A stretch of DNA of 64,000 nucleotides from an uncultured Sphingomonadaceae bacterium. GTDB lineage: Bacteria > Pseudomonadota > Alphaproteobacteria > Sphingomonadales > Sphingomonadaceae. The notes under the pieces were generated by a model that saw nothing but the letters and a program-made list of their open reading frames with translations, was not told the origin of the DNA and did not search any database. The translations under genes were made by a program, and so were the position numbers. This document shows positions 34,220 to 44,126 of this stretch, one piece after another (the first letter of the stretch is position 1; every line of letters starts with the position of its first letter). The DNA is taken from positions 1-64,000 of the forward strand of contig CALLJS010000010.1 in NCBI GenBank assembly GCA_938050045.1. The letters are read 5' to 3'.

Positions 34220-34260
34220 TAAAAATCCTTAGGAGAGAATAGCTAATATATTGCAAATGC

Positions 34261-34827
34261 TTAAGCAAAATTGCGCACAAGCTTTTTGACCTTTGCTATC
34301 CATTTTGGATTTTTGATAATGTGTTGCCGCGTTCCAGCCCCTAGCGGCAATATCTGTATCTTATCATCTTCGCGTCCTATTAAGCGGCCAAATAGAAAGC
34401 GTCCATCGGCGCGCGGGATCAATATATCCCTATTTAATGCGCTTTGTGATTGCGATGGTTCTATTTTTTCTAACCATAATATATCGCCGCAGCGATAATC
34501 ACCGATGCTATCTTGCATGCGCATGGCGATCATATCCTCCGATGGGCTGAGCATCATGACCATTTCTGTTTTTTTCGGAGCATAAGCGCCATTCAATCCA
34601 TAGACAGCCGCGAGAGGCAGCGATTTTTGGTCGGGTAATTGCACCAAATCACTGCTATCCACCGATAAAGCATCGGCGATACGGTTAAGCCAATCTAAAG
34701 ATAATGTGCGCATCCCTGTTTCCAGTCGGCCAATGGTTTGGGCTGTGGTTGGCGGATTACAATGCTTTGCGACATCAACCAGTGTCATATTCTTTGTTTT
34801 TCGAACGCTTCTAATATTATTGCGCAT
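34261..34827 (-). CDS. XRE-family repressor with S24-like C-terminal domain
   Basis: 188 residues. N-terminal helix-turn-helix (MTLVDVAKHCNPPTTAQTIG) followed by LSLDWLNRIADALSVDSSDL. The C-terminal half (MRMQDSIGDYRCGDILWLE, LIPRADGRFLFGRLIG) resembles the S24/LexA-type domain, but I see no clear Ser-Lys dyad. Divergent from a DUF6456 protein gene over an 82-bp region containing a palindromic operator. Its layout resembles RogA-type repressors of gene transfer agents in Caulobacter; that link is an inference. Confidence 0.75.
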   Translation of the reverse strand: MRNNIRSVRKTKNMTLVDVAKHCNPPTTAQTIGRLETGMRTLSLDWLNRIADALSVDSSDLVQLPDQKSLPLAAVYGLNGAYAPKKTEMVMMLSPSEDMIAMRMQDSIGDYRCGDILWLEKIEPSQSQSALNRDILIPRADGRFLFGRLIGREDDKIQILPLGAGTRQHIIKNPKWIAKVKKLVRNFA

Positions 34828-34839
34828 AATATTTCCTTA

Positions 34840-34866
34840 AACCAAATAGGTTTTTTCTTTCCTACA
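34840..34866. promoter_or_regulatory. Candidate operator between xre and DUF6456 genes
   Basis: AACCAAATAGGTT (34840-34852) and TTTCTTTCCTACA (34854-34866), both shared exactly with the endolysin promoter (11609-11637). The palindrome lies 12 bases upstream of the xre start, so a protein bound here would block xre transcription and could also affect the divergent gene. Confidence 0.7.
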
Positions 34867-34909
34867 TTATCACCAAAATGGCAAGTGGAATTTAATCAAG
34901 GAGATAATT

Positions 34910-35443
34910 ATGACGCAAAAAATAAAGGATAATAGAAATGAAAATGCTAATATAGACCCAAGGGAGATTAAAGAATATGCCTTGCGCGGCGGACAAGTGG
35001 ATCGACTGTCCAAAGGTGGAAAGCAGCATAATAACCGCTCGGTTAGCGTGAATATTGGCGAATCTCCGCTTGCTTGGCTTTATGCGCACAAATATTTAAG
35101 CGATCGTCAGTTTTTAGCGGGCGAGAAATTGCGCAGCGACTATGAACGCGCAGCGATTGGGACAAATATCACCATGTCTTGGAATCCTATGCCGCCATCC
35201 AAGGGGCGCCGCGCTGCTGTTGGTCATTTGAATCAAAGCGAGAGCAGCCTGAATGCTAAGCAAAAATTTGATGCGGCCCTCAATTGCTTAGGAGATGGGC
35301 TGGATGCAGTGGCGTGGCGCGTCATATGTAATTGTGAGAGCGTATCTAATGCCGAAAAAGCAATGGGTTGGCCCACGCGATCGGGCAAATTGGTGCTAAA
35401 ATTGGCATTGGATAGGCTCGCCAATCATTATCGTATCGCATAG
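34910..35443 (+). CDS. DUF6456-domain protein (GafY-like regulator candidate)
   Basis: 177 residues. The C-terminal two thirds matches the DUF6456 pattern: LSDRQFLAGEKLRSDYERA, ITMSWNP, then ALNCLGDGLDAVAWRVICN and GWPTRSGKLVLKLALDRL. This domain is found in GafA and GafY, DNA-binding activators of alphaproteobacterial gene transfer agents. GGAG lies 6-7 bases before the ATG. Divergent from the XRE gene, which would be its repressor. No GafZ-like sigma-type gene follows directly. Confidence 0.7.
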   Translation: MTQKIKDNRNENANIDPREIKEYALRGGQVDRLSKGGKQHNNRSVSVNIGESPLAWLYAHKYLSDRQFLAGEKLRSDYERAAIGTNITMSWNPMPPSKGRRAAVGHLNQSESSLNAKQKFDAALNCLGDGLDAVAWRVICNCESVSNAEKAMGWPTRSGKLVLKLALDRLANHYRIA

Positions 35444-35479
35444 AGTATATGATGAAAATGACTGTATATAAGCAGGCGA

Positions 35480-37297
35480 TTAACGCTGTAATTGCTCTAT
35501 CATTTCGGCAATTTCTAACCATCGCTCTTCGGCGGTATCTTTGGCCGCATTATACTCTTCAATCGAATTGGTGAGCGCGGCAAAACGTTCAGGGTTTTGC
35601 GTATATAATGTGGGATTGCGCAATTCGGCTTCGGCTTGGGCGATTAAATTGTCATATTCTTCTATTTTTTGCGGGAGTAAATCATAATCGCGCTGATCTT
35701 TATAGCTTAATTTGCGTTTCTTTGCGCTAGGCTTATCTGTTGAATTATCGTCTTTCGCAGCCTTTTTTTGGCGGGAAGCTGGCCCATTATTTTTGTTTAT
35801 TGTATCATGACGGCTGGGGCGTTTTGCAACCCAGTCCGCATAGCCGCCAACGATAATATCAATGTCACCCGAACCATCGAGGCCAAGCGTCAAATTCACC
35901 GTACGGTTCAAAAAATCACGATCATGGCTGACCAATAACACTGTGCCGTCATAATCAGAGATAACTTCTTGCAATAGATCAAGCGTTTCCAGATCGAGAT
36001 CATTGGTCGGTTCATCCAAAACCAGCAAATTAGAGTCGCGGGCAAATTCGCGCGCAAGCAGCAATCTTGATTTTTCTCCGCCCGATAATGTCCCTACTTT
36101 GGCATCGATAAGCGAAGGTTCGAACAAAAATTCCTTGAGATAGCCTTGCACATGTTTGCGCACGCCGCGCACATCAATCCAATCGCTGCCATCGGCCAAA
36201 ACATCGCGGACCTGTTTTTGCGGCTCTAATAATTTCCTGTGTTGGTCAATGACGATGGCGGACAGGGTTTTAGATATTTTAATGTCACCGCTATCGGGCG
36301 TATCTTCGCCGGTTAATATACGGATTAAGGTGGTTTTCCCAGTGCCATTAGCCCCGACAATGCCGATGCGATCCCCGCGTTGAATGCGCAATGTAAAATT
36401 TTTGATTAGCTCTCTATCGCCATAGGCTTTGTTGATTTCTTTGGCATCGATAACCGTTTTAGTTTTTACATCATTGGTTGCTGCCGCCAATTTGGCCGTA
36501 CCAGCAGGCCCACTCATAGATTTACGCTGCTCGCGCATTTCATATAATTTTTCTAACCGCCCTTGGTTGCGTTTGCGCCGCGCGGTAACACCATGAACCA
36601 GCCAATGATTTTCAAGCTTTAATTTAGCATCTAATCGGTGCGCGGCTTTCTCTTCATCGGCATAAATTTTTTCCATCCATGCTTCATATCCGCCAAAGCC
36701 CACTTCATTGCGCCGCATAGTCCCACGATCGAGCCAAAATGTTTGCTTGGTGAGGTTGGTCAAAAACTCTCTATCGTGGCTAATGACAACAAATGCGCCG
36801 CTAAAGCGCAACAGATAATTCTCTAGCCATTTAATGGCTGCTAAATCCAAATGGTTGGTCGGTTCATCCAGCAATAGCAGATCAGGCTTAAGGGCCAATG
36901 CTAGGCAAATGGCCGCGCGGCGTTTCTCGCCGCCGCTTGCGGAATAGGCTTTTTTGTCCAAATCAATACCAATTTGATCGGCCAAAGCCCGTACTTCATA
37001 TTCTGCGGGGGCATCATCCCCTTTTTGGGTAAAATCAATCAATGCATCGCAATCTGAAAAATCAGGGTCTTGCTCTAACATGACAATATGCGTGCCAGGG
37101 ATGATGGTGCGTTTGCCTTTGTCGCAGTCAATATGACCCGCAATCAGGCGCATCATGGTGGTTTTTCCCGTTCCATTGCGGCCGATAAGAGCTAATTTAT
37201 CGCGCGGGCCAATATAGAGATTTATATCCTGAAATAACCAGTTGTTGCCGAGTTGCAGGCCAAGGCCTTCATAAGCAAGGATGGGCGGTGTTGACAT
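35480..37297 (-). CDS. ABC-F family ATPase (Uup-like)
   Basis: 605 residues, two ABC domains without membrane segments. Walker A GRNGTGKTT and GANGTGKTT, signatures SASGGEKRR and LSGGEKSR, Walker B LLLDEPTNHLD and LLVLDEPTNDLD. A C-terminal coiled coil (LLPQKIEEYDNLIAQAEAEL) with a basic linker is typical of Uup, which acts at the ribosome or on DNA structures. Cytoplasmic. No operon partner. Confidence 0.9.
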   Translation of the reverse strand: MSTPPILAYEGLGLQLGNNWLFQDINLYIGPRDKLALIGRNGTGKTTMMRLIAGHIDCDKGKRTIIPGTHIVMLEQDPDFSDCDALIDFTQKGDDAPAEYEVRALADQIGIDLDKKAYSASGGEKRRAAICLALALKPDLLLLDEPTNHLDLAAIKWLENYLLRFSGAFVVISHDREFLTNLTKQTFWLDRGTMRRNEVGFGGYEAWMEKIYADEEKAAHRLDAKLKLENHWLVHGVTARRKRNQGRLEKLYEMREQRKSMSGPAGTAKLAAATNDVKTKTVIDAKEINKAYGDRELIKNFTLRIQRGDRIGIVGANGTGKTTLIRILTGEDTPDSGDIKISKTLSAIVIDQHRKLLEPQKQVRDVLADGSDWIDVRGVRKHVQGYLKEFLFEPSLIDAKVGTLSGGEKSRLLLAREFARDSNLLVLDEPTNDLDLETLDLLQEVISDYDGTVLLVSHDRDFLNRTVNLTLGLDGSGDIDIIVGGYADWVAKRPSRHDTINKNNGPASRQKKAAKDDNSTDKPSAKKRKLSYKDQRDYDLLPQKIEEYDNLIAQAEAELRNPTLYTQNPERFAALTNSIEEYNAAKDTAEERWLEIAEMIEQLQR

Positions 37298-37611
37298 GAT
37301 AAAGCCCCTAATGACTATCTATTGGATAAGCAAGCAAAGCCTATGCGGATGGATGGAAACTCTCCCATGCTGTGATAAATGCGGCTTCACAAAAGAGGCA
37401 TGTTTATCAGCAAAAGAGGCTTTTATCCGAGTTATATCCATAGTCGTGATGTCAATCACGCGCGCAATAGGGTGAAAAGATGCTTATAGTTGGCGTGCAT
37501 ATATCAACAATGTTGAAAAATATATTGATTGAGCTTGCGAAATATCGTTAAGCAAAATGCGCAAAATAATTGAACATGCTATTCACCCAATGTTCAAACT
37601 CTGTTGGTTAG
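37298..37611. other. 314-bp gap with no supported gene
   Basis: Contains divergent promoter space for the ABC-F and PepSY genes. AAAAGAGGC occurs twice (37391 and 37412). A 64-codon frame (37281-37475) overlaps the ABC-F start and has no family resemblance. Confidence 0.4.
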
Positions 37612-37941
37612 ATGCGCATTATGAATAAAATATATTCTATCTTGATAGCGATTATGGTTGCAGCAGTTGTGATAATTACGGCGCCTTATTCTGATGCGCG
37701 GCGCACATATCAGGAAAAAGCACGGCAACAAATGAAATCAGGGCAATTAATGCCTTATGCGGAAATTGAACGTAATGTCAGAAAGCGCATGAAAAATATG
37801 GACTATTTGGGATCGCAATTTAATGCCCGAAATAGCACATATCGATTTAAATTTTTGAGCCGAGATCGCGCGTCACAAAAGACTCGTGTTATCTTTGTCG
37901 ATGTAGATGCTAAGAGCGGTGAAATATTGCGCACGCGCTAA
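37612..37941 (+). CDS. PepSY-like secreted protein
   Basis: 109 residues. An N-terminal hydrophobic segment (ILIAIMVAAVVIITAPYSDA) is probably a signal sequence. The remaining region (MPYAEIERNVRKRMKNMDYLG, then IFVDVDAKSGEIL) has the PepSY pattern, with the final strand FVDVDAKSGEIL as the hallmark. Located 118 bases before a response regulator/kinase pair, a frequent arrangement in which the PepSY protein may modulate the sensor. Confidence 0.7.
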   Translation: MRIMNKIYSILIAIMVAAVVIITAPYSDARRTYQEKARQQMKSGQLMPYAEIERNVRKRMKNMDYLGSQFNARNSTYRFKFLSRDRASQKTRVIFVDVDAKSGEILRTR

Positions 37942-38059
37942 ACCGTGATTTGAGTGTCAACATTATCATAGGTTAAATATCAAATTTTCAAAAATGACTA
38001 TCACTTGTTTTTTCTATGCGTTACTTAGATGAAATTAGACCAGATATAGGATGTAGAAT

Positions 38060-38725
38060 ATGCGTATATTAATCGTCGAAGATGAACCAACATTAGGACA
38101 GCAGCTAAAAACCACTATGGAAAATGCGGGCTATGCTGTGGATTTGTCTACCGATGGCGAAGACGGTCATTTCTTGGGCTCTAATGAGAGTTATGATGCC
38201 GTAATATTGGATTTAGGGTTGCCAAAGGTGGACGGGCTAACGGTATTGGATCGCTGGCGTAAAGAAGGGCTGAAATTTCCTGTGCTGGTATTAACGGCGC
38301 GCGATGGTTGGTCGGATAAAGTGGCTGGCCTCGATGCTGGCGCGGATGATTATTTGGCGAAACCTTTTCAAACAGAGGAATTAATCGCACGGCTACGCGC
38401 GCTTATTCGCCGCGCATCGGGCAATGCCAGTTCAGAGCTTACAGCAGGCGCTGTGCGCCTTGATGCACGTTCGGGCCGCGTAACATTAGATGGCTCTCCT
38501 GTGAAATTGACGGCGCAAGAATATAAATTATTATCCTATTTGATGCACCACAAAGGTAAGGTGGTATCGAGGACTGAGCTTATCGAACATATTTACGATC
38601 AAGATTTTGATCGCGATTCCAATACAATCGAGGTTTTTGTTACCCGTATCCGCAAGAAATTGGGGCAAGAAGTCATTTCGACGATCAGAGGGCTTGGCTA
38701 TAGCCTCGAAGACCCACAGGCATGA
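38060..38725 (+). CDS. OmpR/PhoP-family response regulator
   Basis: 221 residues. Receiver domain with acidic DE (EDEPTL, residues 7-12), phospho-acceptor Asp in AVILDLGLPKVDG (about 51) and Lys in YLAKPFQTEE. C-terminal winged helix with LTAQEYKLLSYLMHHKGKVV and SNTIEVFVTRIRKK. Forms a pair with the kinase 34 bases downstream. Resembles PhoP/QseB-type regulators; the signal is unknown. Confidence 0.93.
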   Translation: MRILIVEDEPTLGQQLKTTMENAGYAVDLSTDGEDGHFLGSNESYDAVILDLGLPKVDGLTVLDRWRKEGLKFPVLVLTARDGWSDKVAGLDAGADDYLAKPFQTEELIARLRALIRRASGNASSELTAGAVRLDARSGRVTLDGSPVKLTAQEYKLLSYLMHHKGKVVSRTELIEHIYDQDFDRDSNTIEVFVTRIRKKLGQEVISTIRGLGYSLEDPQA

Positions 38726-38759
38726 CAATTGGGCGATATGAAAAATTTGCGTAAATTAT

Positions 38760-40145
38760 ATGTTTGGGCATAAAATAAAAGCTCATAATGAAAGCCTGGA
38801 GCCAAGAGGGAAAGGGTCTCTTAGCGGACGGATGTTATTCATAGCAGCGGCTTGGATAACATTGCTGCTACTCATTGGTGGTATCGCCCTTGATCGGGTA
38901 TTGGTTAATTATGTCAGCAAAAACTTTGACGACCAATTAGAATATGTCCTAACCGCTTTGATTGCTACCGCCGAAATAGGTCCTGATGGAGAGATTCGTA
39001 TGAACAGGCCTCTTGGTAATCAGCGGTTTTTAGAGCCTAATAGCGGTTTTTATTGGCAAATTAGCGGAAAAGATGTTCCCGACTTTCCATCCTATTCGCT
39101 GTGGGATAGGAGCCTTGACCCTAAATTAGATGAAAGCGATTATGAGATTAATTTTCGCGAAAGCGATGAATTTGCAGAGGCACGATTGCGCATAGCAGAG
39201 CAGTCTGCATTATTGCCCGAATCTAATGTTGAATGGAAATTCATGGTAGCGCAAAGCCGCGATAGCCTGAATGTGCAAATCAGCACATTACGCTCGACAT
39301 TGATTATCAGCTTTTTATTATTGGCATTAGGGTTGCTGATCCTAGCTGCTTTGCAAACGCTCTATGGTTTGTGGCCAATGCGTTATGTGCGCGACGCAAT
39401 TTCAGAAATGCGCAGCGGTCAAAAAAATCGCGTGACCGATGAATTACCAATTGAGGTGATGCCAATGGTGACGGAGCTAAATGCTTTGCTCGACCATAAT
39501 GAAAAACAAGCCGAAGAGGCGCGGCGGCATGCGGGTAATTTGGCGCATGCGCTTAAAACGCCGTTGACGGTTGTTATGAACAGTGCAACGGCACAATCTA
39601 ACGACTTGGCGGCGACAGTTATTCGCGAAGCAACGACAATGCGGCGACAGGTTGACCATCATTTGGCCCGCGCCAGAGCTGTCGGACGTCGTGCGCACAG
39701 CCAAAGCAGAACCAAAATATGGACGTCGCTCGAATCTGTGGAGCGCGCTGTTGGCCGATTATATCCGCTTACGCGACTGGATATGACGGGCGATGAAGAA
39801 TTAGAAGCTACGATAGAGCGTCAAGATTTAGATGAATTATTGGGTAATCTAATTGAAAATGCTGCGAAATATGGCGGAGGAAGCGTCTTTGTTACTGTGG
39901 TTGATGGAGAGCAATTTGCCGAAGTAGAAGTCGAAGATGATGGTAATGGAATCCCAGAGGATGAACGCGAAAAAATATTCGATCGCGGTGCGCGTCTAGA
40001 CACGGGAAAGCCTGGCACTGGGCTGGGTTTAGCCATTGTGCGCGATGTCATAGAGATATATGGTGGCCGTGTGGGTCTAGAAGAAAGCGAAGATTTGGGG
40101 GGGCTTTTGGTCAGACTGAAAATCCCAAAGCCAAAGCCGCGTTAA
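38760..40145 (+). CDS. Sensor histidine kinase
   Basis: 461 residues. Two membrane helices (LFIAAAWITLLLLIGGIAL and LIISFLLLALGLLILAALQ) flank a periplasmic sensor domain of about 115 residues. HisKA box with HAGNLAHALKTPLTVV, then N box LLGNLIENAAKYGGG and G boxes EDDGNGIPEDE and GTGLGLAIVRDV. It phosphorylates the regulator encoded upstream. Signal unknown; the PepSY protein nearby could be a partner. Confidence 0.93.
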   Translation: MFGHKIKAHNESLEPRGKGSLSGRMLFIAAAWITLLLLIGGIALDRVLVNYVSKNFDDQLEYVLTALIATAEIGPDGEIRMNRPLGNQRFLEPNSGFYWQISGKDVPDFPSYSLWDRSLDPKLDESDYEINFRESDEFAEARLRIAEQSALLPESNVEWKFMVAQSRDSLNVQISTLRSTLIISFLLLALGLLILAALQTLYGLWPMRYVRDAISEMRSGQKNRVTDELPIEVMPMVTELNALLDHNEKQAEEARRHAGNLAHALKTPLTVVMNSATAQSNDLAATVIREATTMRRQVDHHLARARAVGRRAHSQSRTKIWTSLESVERAVGRLYPLTRLDMTGDEELEATIERQDLDELLGNLIENAAKYGGGSVFVTVVDGEQFAEVEVEDDGNGIPEDEREKIFDRGARLDTGKPGTGLGLAIVRDVIEIYGGRVGLEESEDLGGLLVRLKIPKPKPR

Positions 40146-40168
40146 ACCAAATTATGTATGAAAACCAG

Positions 40169-40492
40169 CTAGCCATCATCGCGGATTTTTTGATGGTGAC
40201 GAATGACTTCATCAATGATGAATCTCAAAAATTTCTCAGTAAAATCAGGGTCTAAATTTGCATTCTTTGCTAATTGGCGAAGACGCTCTATTTGTTCTTC
40301 TTCGCGTTTTGGGTCGGCCGGAGGGAGGGCACTTTGTGCTTTATAGCGGCCGACTTCTTGGGTGATTTTGAAACGTTCAGCGAGCATGAATACGAGGGCA
40401 GCATCAATATTATCGATGCTATTACGATATTGTGATAATCTATTTTCAGTTGTTTTTTTGGGCTTTATTTCGGACATATATTTGCAATGCAT
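40169..40492 (-). CDS. Chorismate mutase (AroQ class)
   Basis: 107 residues. Three-helix AroQ fold: YRNSIDNIDAALVFMLAERF, KITQEVGRYKAQSALP, then FLRFIIDEVIRHHQKIR. The key Arg, Lys and Gln are consistent with catalysis. Converts chorismate to prephenate for Phe/Tyr synthesis. Stands alone, convergent with the sensor kinase gene. Confidence 0.85.
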   Translation of the reverse strand: MHCKYMSEIKPKKTTENRLSQYRNSIDNIDAALVFMLAERFKITQEVGRYKAQSALPPADPKREEEQIERLRQLAKNANLDPDFTEKFLRFIIDEVIRHHQKIRDDG

Positions 40493-40587
40493 ATTTTAAC
40501 GCTTTTGGACAAGCAAAATACAATATCAATCTTTACTTTTTCAATTAATATCTTGCTTTCGAAGGCAGAAATTGGCACTGATAGCGC

Positions 40588-41610
40588 ATGAGCGCGACTA
40601 TCCACCACATCAATGGCGATGATAATATATCTCCCCCTTCATTAGAAAATATGATGAAATTAGTGGCCCCAGAACTAAACCGAGTGAATGCGGTTATTTT
40701 GGACAGAATGCAATCTGAAATCCCCCTTATTCCAGAGCTGGCAGGTCATTTGATTGCAGGTGGCGGCAAACGTTTGCGGCCAATGTTGACCTTGGCTTCG
40801 GGCCGATTGCTGGATTATTCTGGCGATAGGCACCATAAATTATCAGCAGCAGTAGAATTTATTCATACCGCGACATTATTGCACGATGACGTTGTGGATG
40901 GCAGCGATATGCGGCGCGGCAAAACGGCGGCTAATCTAATTTTTGGTAATCCAGCAGCGGTTTTGGTTGGTGATTTTTTATTCAGCCGTTCTTTTGAACT
41001 GATGGTCGAAGATGGTTCGCTTAAAGTATTGAAAATATTGTCGAACGCCTCTGCTGTCATTGCTGAGGGCGAGGTCAATCAATTAACTGCGCAACGCCAG
41101 ATATCCACAGGCGAAGAGCAATATTTGGAAATCATCAGTGCCAAAACCGCCGTTTTATTCGCTGCAGCCTGCAAAATTGCGGCCGTAGTTGCCGAAAGCG
41201 GTGAAGAATCCGAAAAAGCATTGGGTGCTTATGGCCGCAATTTGGGCATTGCTTTTCAATTGGTTGATGATGCGATTGATTATGTTTCTGATGAAGAAAC
41301 AATGGGCAAATCTACCGGTGATGATTTTCGCGATGGTAAAATTACCTTACCAGTTATTTTGGCGTATAGCCGAGGTACTGATGACGAAAAAAAATTCTGG
41401 AAAGATGCGATGCTTGGTCATCGTGTGAGCGATGAAGATCTTACTCACGCTCGTCATTTGCTGATAAAATATAATGCGATTGATGACACAATTGCGCGGG
41501 CGCGTCACTATGGGCGCATAGCCATTGATAGCATATCACTTTTCCCCGATAATAATGCTAAATCTGCCATGATCGAAGCCGTTAAATTTGCAATAGCGCG
41601 CGCATATTAA
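40588..41610 (+). CDS. ispB: Polyprenyl diphosphate synthase (octaprenyl/decaprenyl type)
   Basis: 340 residues. First Asp-rich motif LLHDDVVDGSD, GGGKRLRPML substrate-binding motif, and second Asp-rich motif FQLVDDAIDY. Extends the isoprenoid chain for ubiquinone; chain length cannot be read. hrpB begins 4 bases after its stop, so they are co-transcribed. Confidence 0.92.
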   Translation: MSATIHHINGDDNISPPSLENMMKLVAPELNRVNAVILDRMQSEIPLIPELAGHLIAGGGKRLRPMLTLASGRLLDYSGDRHHKLSAAVEFIHTATLLHDDVVDGSDMRRGKTAANLIFGNPAAVLVGDFLFSRSFELMVEDGSLKVLKILSNASAVIAEGEVNQLTAQRQISTGEEQYLEIISAKTAVLFAAACKIAAVVAESGEESEKALGAYGRNLGIAFQLVDDAIDYVSDEETMGKSTGDDFRDGKITLPVILAYSRGTDDEKKFWKDAMLGHRVSDEDLTHARHLLIKYNAIDDTIARARHYGRIAIDSISLFPDNNAKSAMIEAVKFAIARAY

Positions 41611-41614
41611 TCTG

Positions 41615-44053
41615 GTGACGCTTCCAATAGCGGCCATATTAGATGATCTACTCTTATCTTTAGAGAAAAATCCCAATGCCGTTTTAATTGCGCCGCCAGG
41701 GGCTGGTAAAACCACCACTATTGCACCTGCATTAGCCAATCAGCCTTGGATAAAGGGCCAGATATTGCTTTTGTCCCCGCGCAGATTGGCAACGCGCACG
41801 GCGGCCCATTATATCGCCAAGCAATATGGAGAAGAAGTCGGTAAATCCATAGGTTATATGACGCGCGGCGATAGTAAATTAAGCGCATTCAATAAAATCA
41901 TTGTTATGACCGAAGGTATTTTTCTCAATAAAATTATTAGCGATCCCATGCTTGATGGCGTTTCAGCCATATTGTTTGACGAGGTGCATGAACGCAGTTT
42001 GGATAGCGATTTTGGATTGGCATTAGCTCTGGAGACGCAAGCGGCATTCCGCCCTGATTTGCGGTTAATTGCTATGTCCGCAACCTTAGATGGCGAGAGA
42101 TTCGTCAATATTATGGGCAATGCGCCCTTATTTCAGAGCAAAGGTCACTCTCATCCGCTGAATATTCACTATTTGGGGCGCAGGATTGAGCGTTCAATTG
42201 AAGAAGATATTGCAGGACAATTAAAATCTATCGTGCGCGATTATGATGGAGATATTCTGATATTTTTACCTGGAGCAAGAGAGATAGATAGGCTGGCTAT
42301 TTTGTTGGCGCATTACGCAGACATAGACGTGCATAAATTACATGGCGCTATTGACCAAGCGTCTCAGCGCAAAGCTGTGAAGCGTGCGGCTGGAAGCCCC
42401 AGGAAAATCATCTTGGCTACTAATATTGCTGAAACTAGTCTTACCATCGATGGTGTGCGCATTGTGGTCGATAGCGGTTTGGTGCGCCGCGCGCATTATA
42501 ATAGGGCGGCCAATATTACCCAGCTCACCACCGAAAAATCTAGCCTAGCTTCGGCGATACAGCGTTCAGGGCGTGCGGCACGTCAAGGGGAAGGCCATGC
42601 TTTTCGGCTATGGTTAGAAGCGGCTAATGGTGGTTTACCCCCGTTTGAGCAACCCGAAATATTAGAGAGTGATTTATCATCCTTGGTATTATATTGCGCG
42701 ATTTGGGGGGAATATGAGCCATCCCAATTATCATGGCTCGATACCCCGCCGTCCGTTGGTATAGAATTGGCGCGCAAACAATTATCATCGTTAAAATTAT
42801 TGGATGAAAGCGGCTTTATCACGCCAATGGGAACCGCTGCTGCACAATTAGCTATGCCGCCGCATTTGGCCAATATGCTATTATTGGCATCGGATAAAGA
42901 AACAGCGGCTATGCTAATCGCAATGATGCAAGAGCATGGATTAGGCGGCGGTGTGGACATTGAAATGCGCCTCCAAAGCGTTAAAGATGGCAGAGCTGCG
43001 CATTCGCAGTCCATAATTAAAATGGCGAAACGCTGGAGCAAGTCTGCACAGAAAATCATCCAATCGTCGCGCATTAAACCCATTGAGATGCACAGCATAG
43101 GTGCGATGATAGCATTTGCATTCCCAGATAGGCTGGCCAAACGCCAAGATAGTAAGGGCGAAAATTGGCTAGGTGTTGGCGGTAAACGTTATTTTCTTGA
43201 TAGCGAGCGATCTCCTGCATTAGCCCAACAAGAATGGATAGCCATTGCCGATGTTCAGGGTGTTTCAGCAAAGACGCGCATAACATCCGCAGCATCGATA
43301 AGTTTTGACGCAATAGAGGCATTATTTGCGGATAAAATCACAGAAACCATTGCGGTCAACCATGATGCCAAACGCGACAGAATAGATTCTGGCTATGAGC
43401 GGAAAATTGGTAATATAGTGATTGCGAAGGGCGATAGTAAGCAAGTCGATGATGCTATGATAGCAGCAGCATTATTGACCAGTGTTCGTGATAATGGCCT
43501 TTCTATATTGCCATGGTCAAAGCAATCATTGACGCTAATCCAGCGGGCGCAATATGCGGGTGAAGATGCCATTGAAGACAATATTTTGCGCGCGGCATTA
43601 GACGATTGGTTGCTGCCTATAATTCTAGGCAAACGTCGGATAGCCCATATTGACAAAGATGCTTTGCATCATGCGTTAGAGCTGCGTCTTGGGTGGGAGG
43701 GGATGCAGCGCGTGCTAGCATCGGCACCTGCCTATTTCACAACCAGTCAGGGTAAATATCCGATAGATTATGCTGCAGAAGGCGGGCCAACGGCACAGCT
43801 TCGTGTTCAGGCGCTATTTGGTATTTCTGAGCATCCGACCATCGGCAAAGACAAATTAGCATTATTGTTAAGCTTGCTGTCTCCTGCGGGAAGGCCGATA
43901 CAAACCACGCGAAATTTGCCAGAATTTTGGCAAGGAAGCTGGCATGATGTGGCTAAAGAAATGCGCGGCCGCTATCCCAAGCATCATTGGCCCGATGATC
44001 CTGTGAATGCCAATGCAAGTCTCAAAACTAAAAAACGCCAAAATCTAAAATGA
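41615..44053 (+). CDS. hrpB: ATP-dependent helicase HrpB
   Basis: 812 residues, DEAH-box. Walker A PPGAGKTT, DEVHERSLDSDF, SAT motif AMSATLDGERF, then ILATNIAETSLTIDGV and QRSGRAARQGEG. The C-terminal HrpB domain ends WQGSWHDVAKEMRGRYPKH, diagnostic for HrpB. The start has no ATG nearby except alternative codons (the frame begins with a GTG-type start 4 bases after ispB). Role in RNA metabolism not well defined. Confidence 0.93.
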   Translation: MTLPIAAILDDLLLSLEKNPNAVLIAPPGAGKTTTIAPALANQPWIKGQILLLSPRRLATRTAAHYIAKQYGEEVGKSIGYMTRGDSKLSAFNKIIVMTEGIFLNKIISDPMLDGVSAILFDEVHERSLDSDFGLALALETQAAFRPDLRLIAMSATLDGERFVNIMGNAPLFQSKGHSHPLNIHYLGRRIERSIEEDIAGQLKSIVRDYDGDILIFLPGAREIDRLAILLAHYADIDVHKLHGAIDQASQRKAVKRAAGSPRKIILATNIAETSLTIDGVRIVVDSGLVRRAHYNRAANITQLTTEKSSLASAIQRSGRAARQGEGHAFRLWLEAANGGLPPFEQPEILESDLSSLVLYCAIWGEYEPSQLSWLDTPPSVGIELARKQLSSLKLLDESGFITPMGTAAAQLAMPPHLANMLLLASDKETAAMLIAMMQEHGLGGGVDIEMRLQSVKDGRAAHSQSIIKMAKRWSKSAQKIIQSSRIKPIEMHSIGAMIAFAFPDRLAKRQDSKGENWLGVGGKRYFLDSERSPALAQQEWIAIADVQGVSAKTRITSAASISFDAIEALFADKITETIAVNHDAKRDRIDSGYERKIGNIVIAKGDSKQVDDAMIAAALLTSVRDNGLSILPWSKQSLTLIQRAQYAGEDAIEDNILRAALDDWLLPIILGKRRIAHIDKDALHHALELRLGWEGMQRVLASAPAYFTTSQGKYPIDYAAEGGPTAQLRVQALFGISEHPTIGKDKLALLLSLLSPAGRPIQTTRNLPEFWQGSWHDVAKEMRGRYPKHHWPDDPVNANASLKTKKRQNLK

Positions 44054-44126
44054 CATTGATGCGCTAAACTCTTGACGATGAGCTATGTTTTCGGGCAGAG
44101 GGTTTGCACCCATATCAGAGGAAAAG

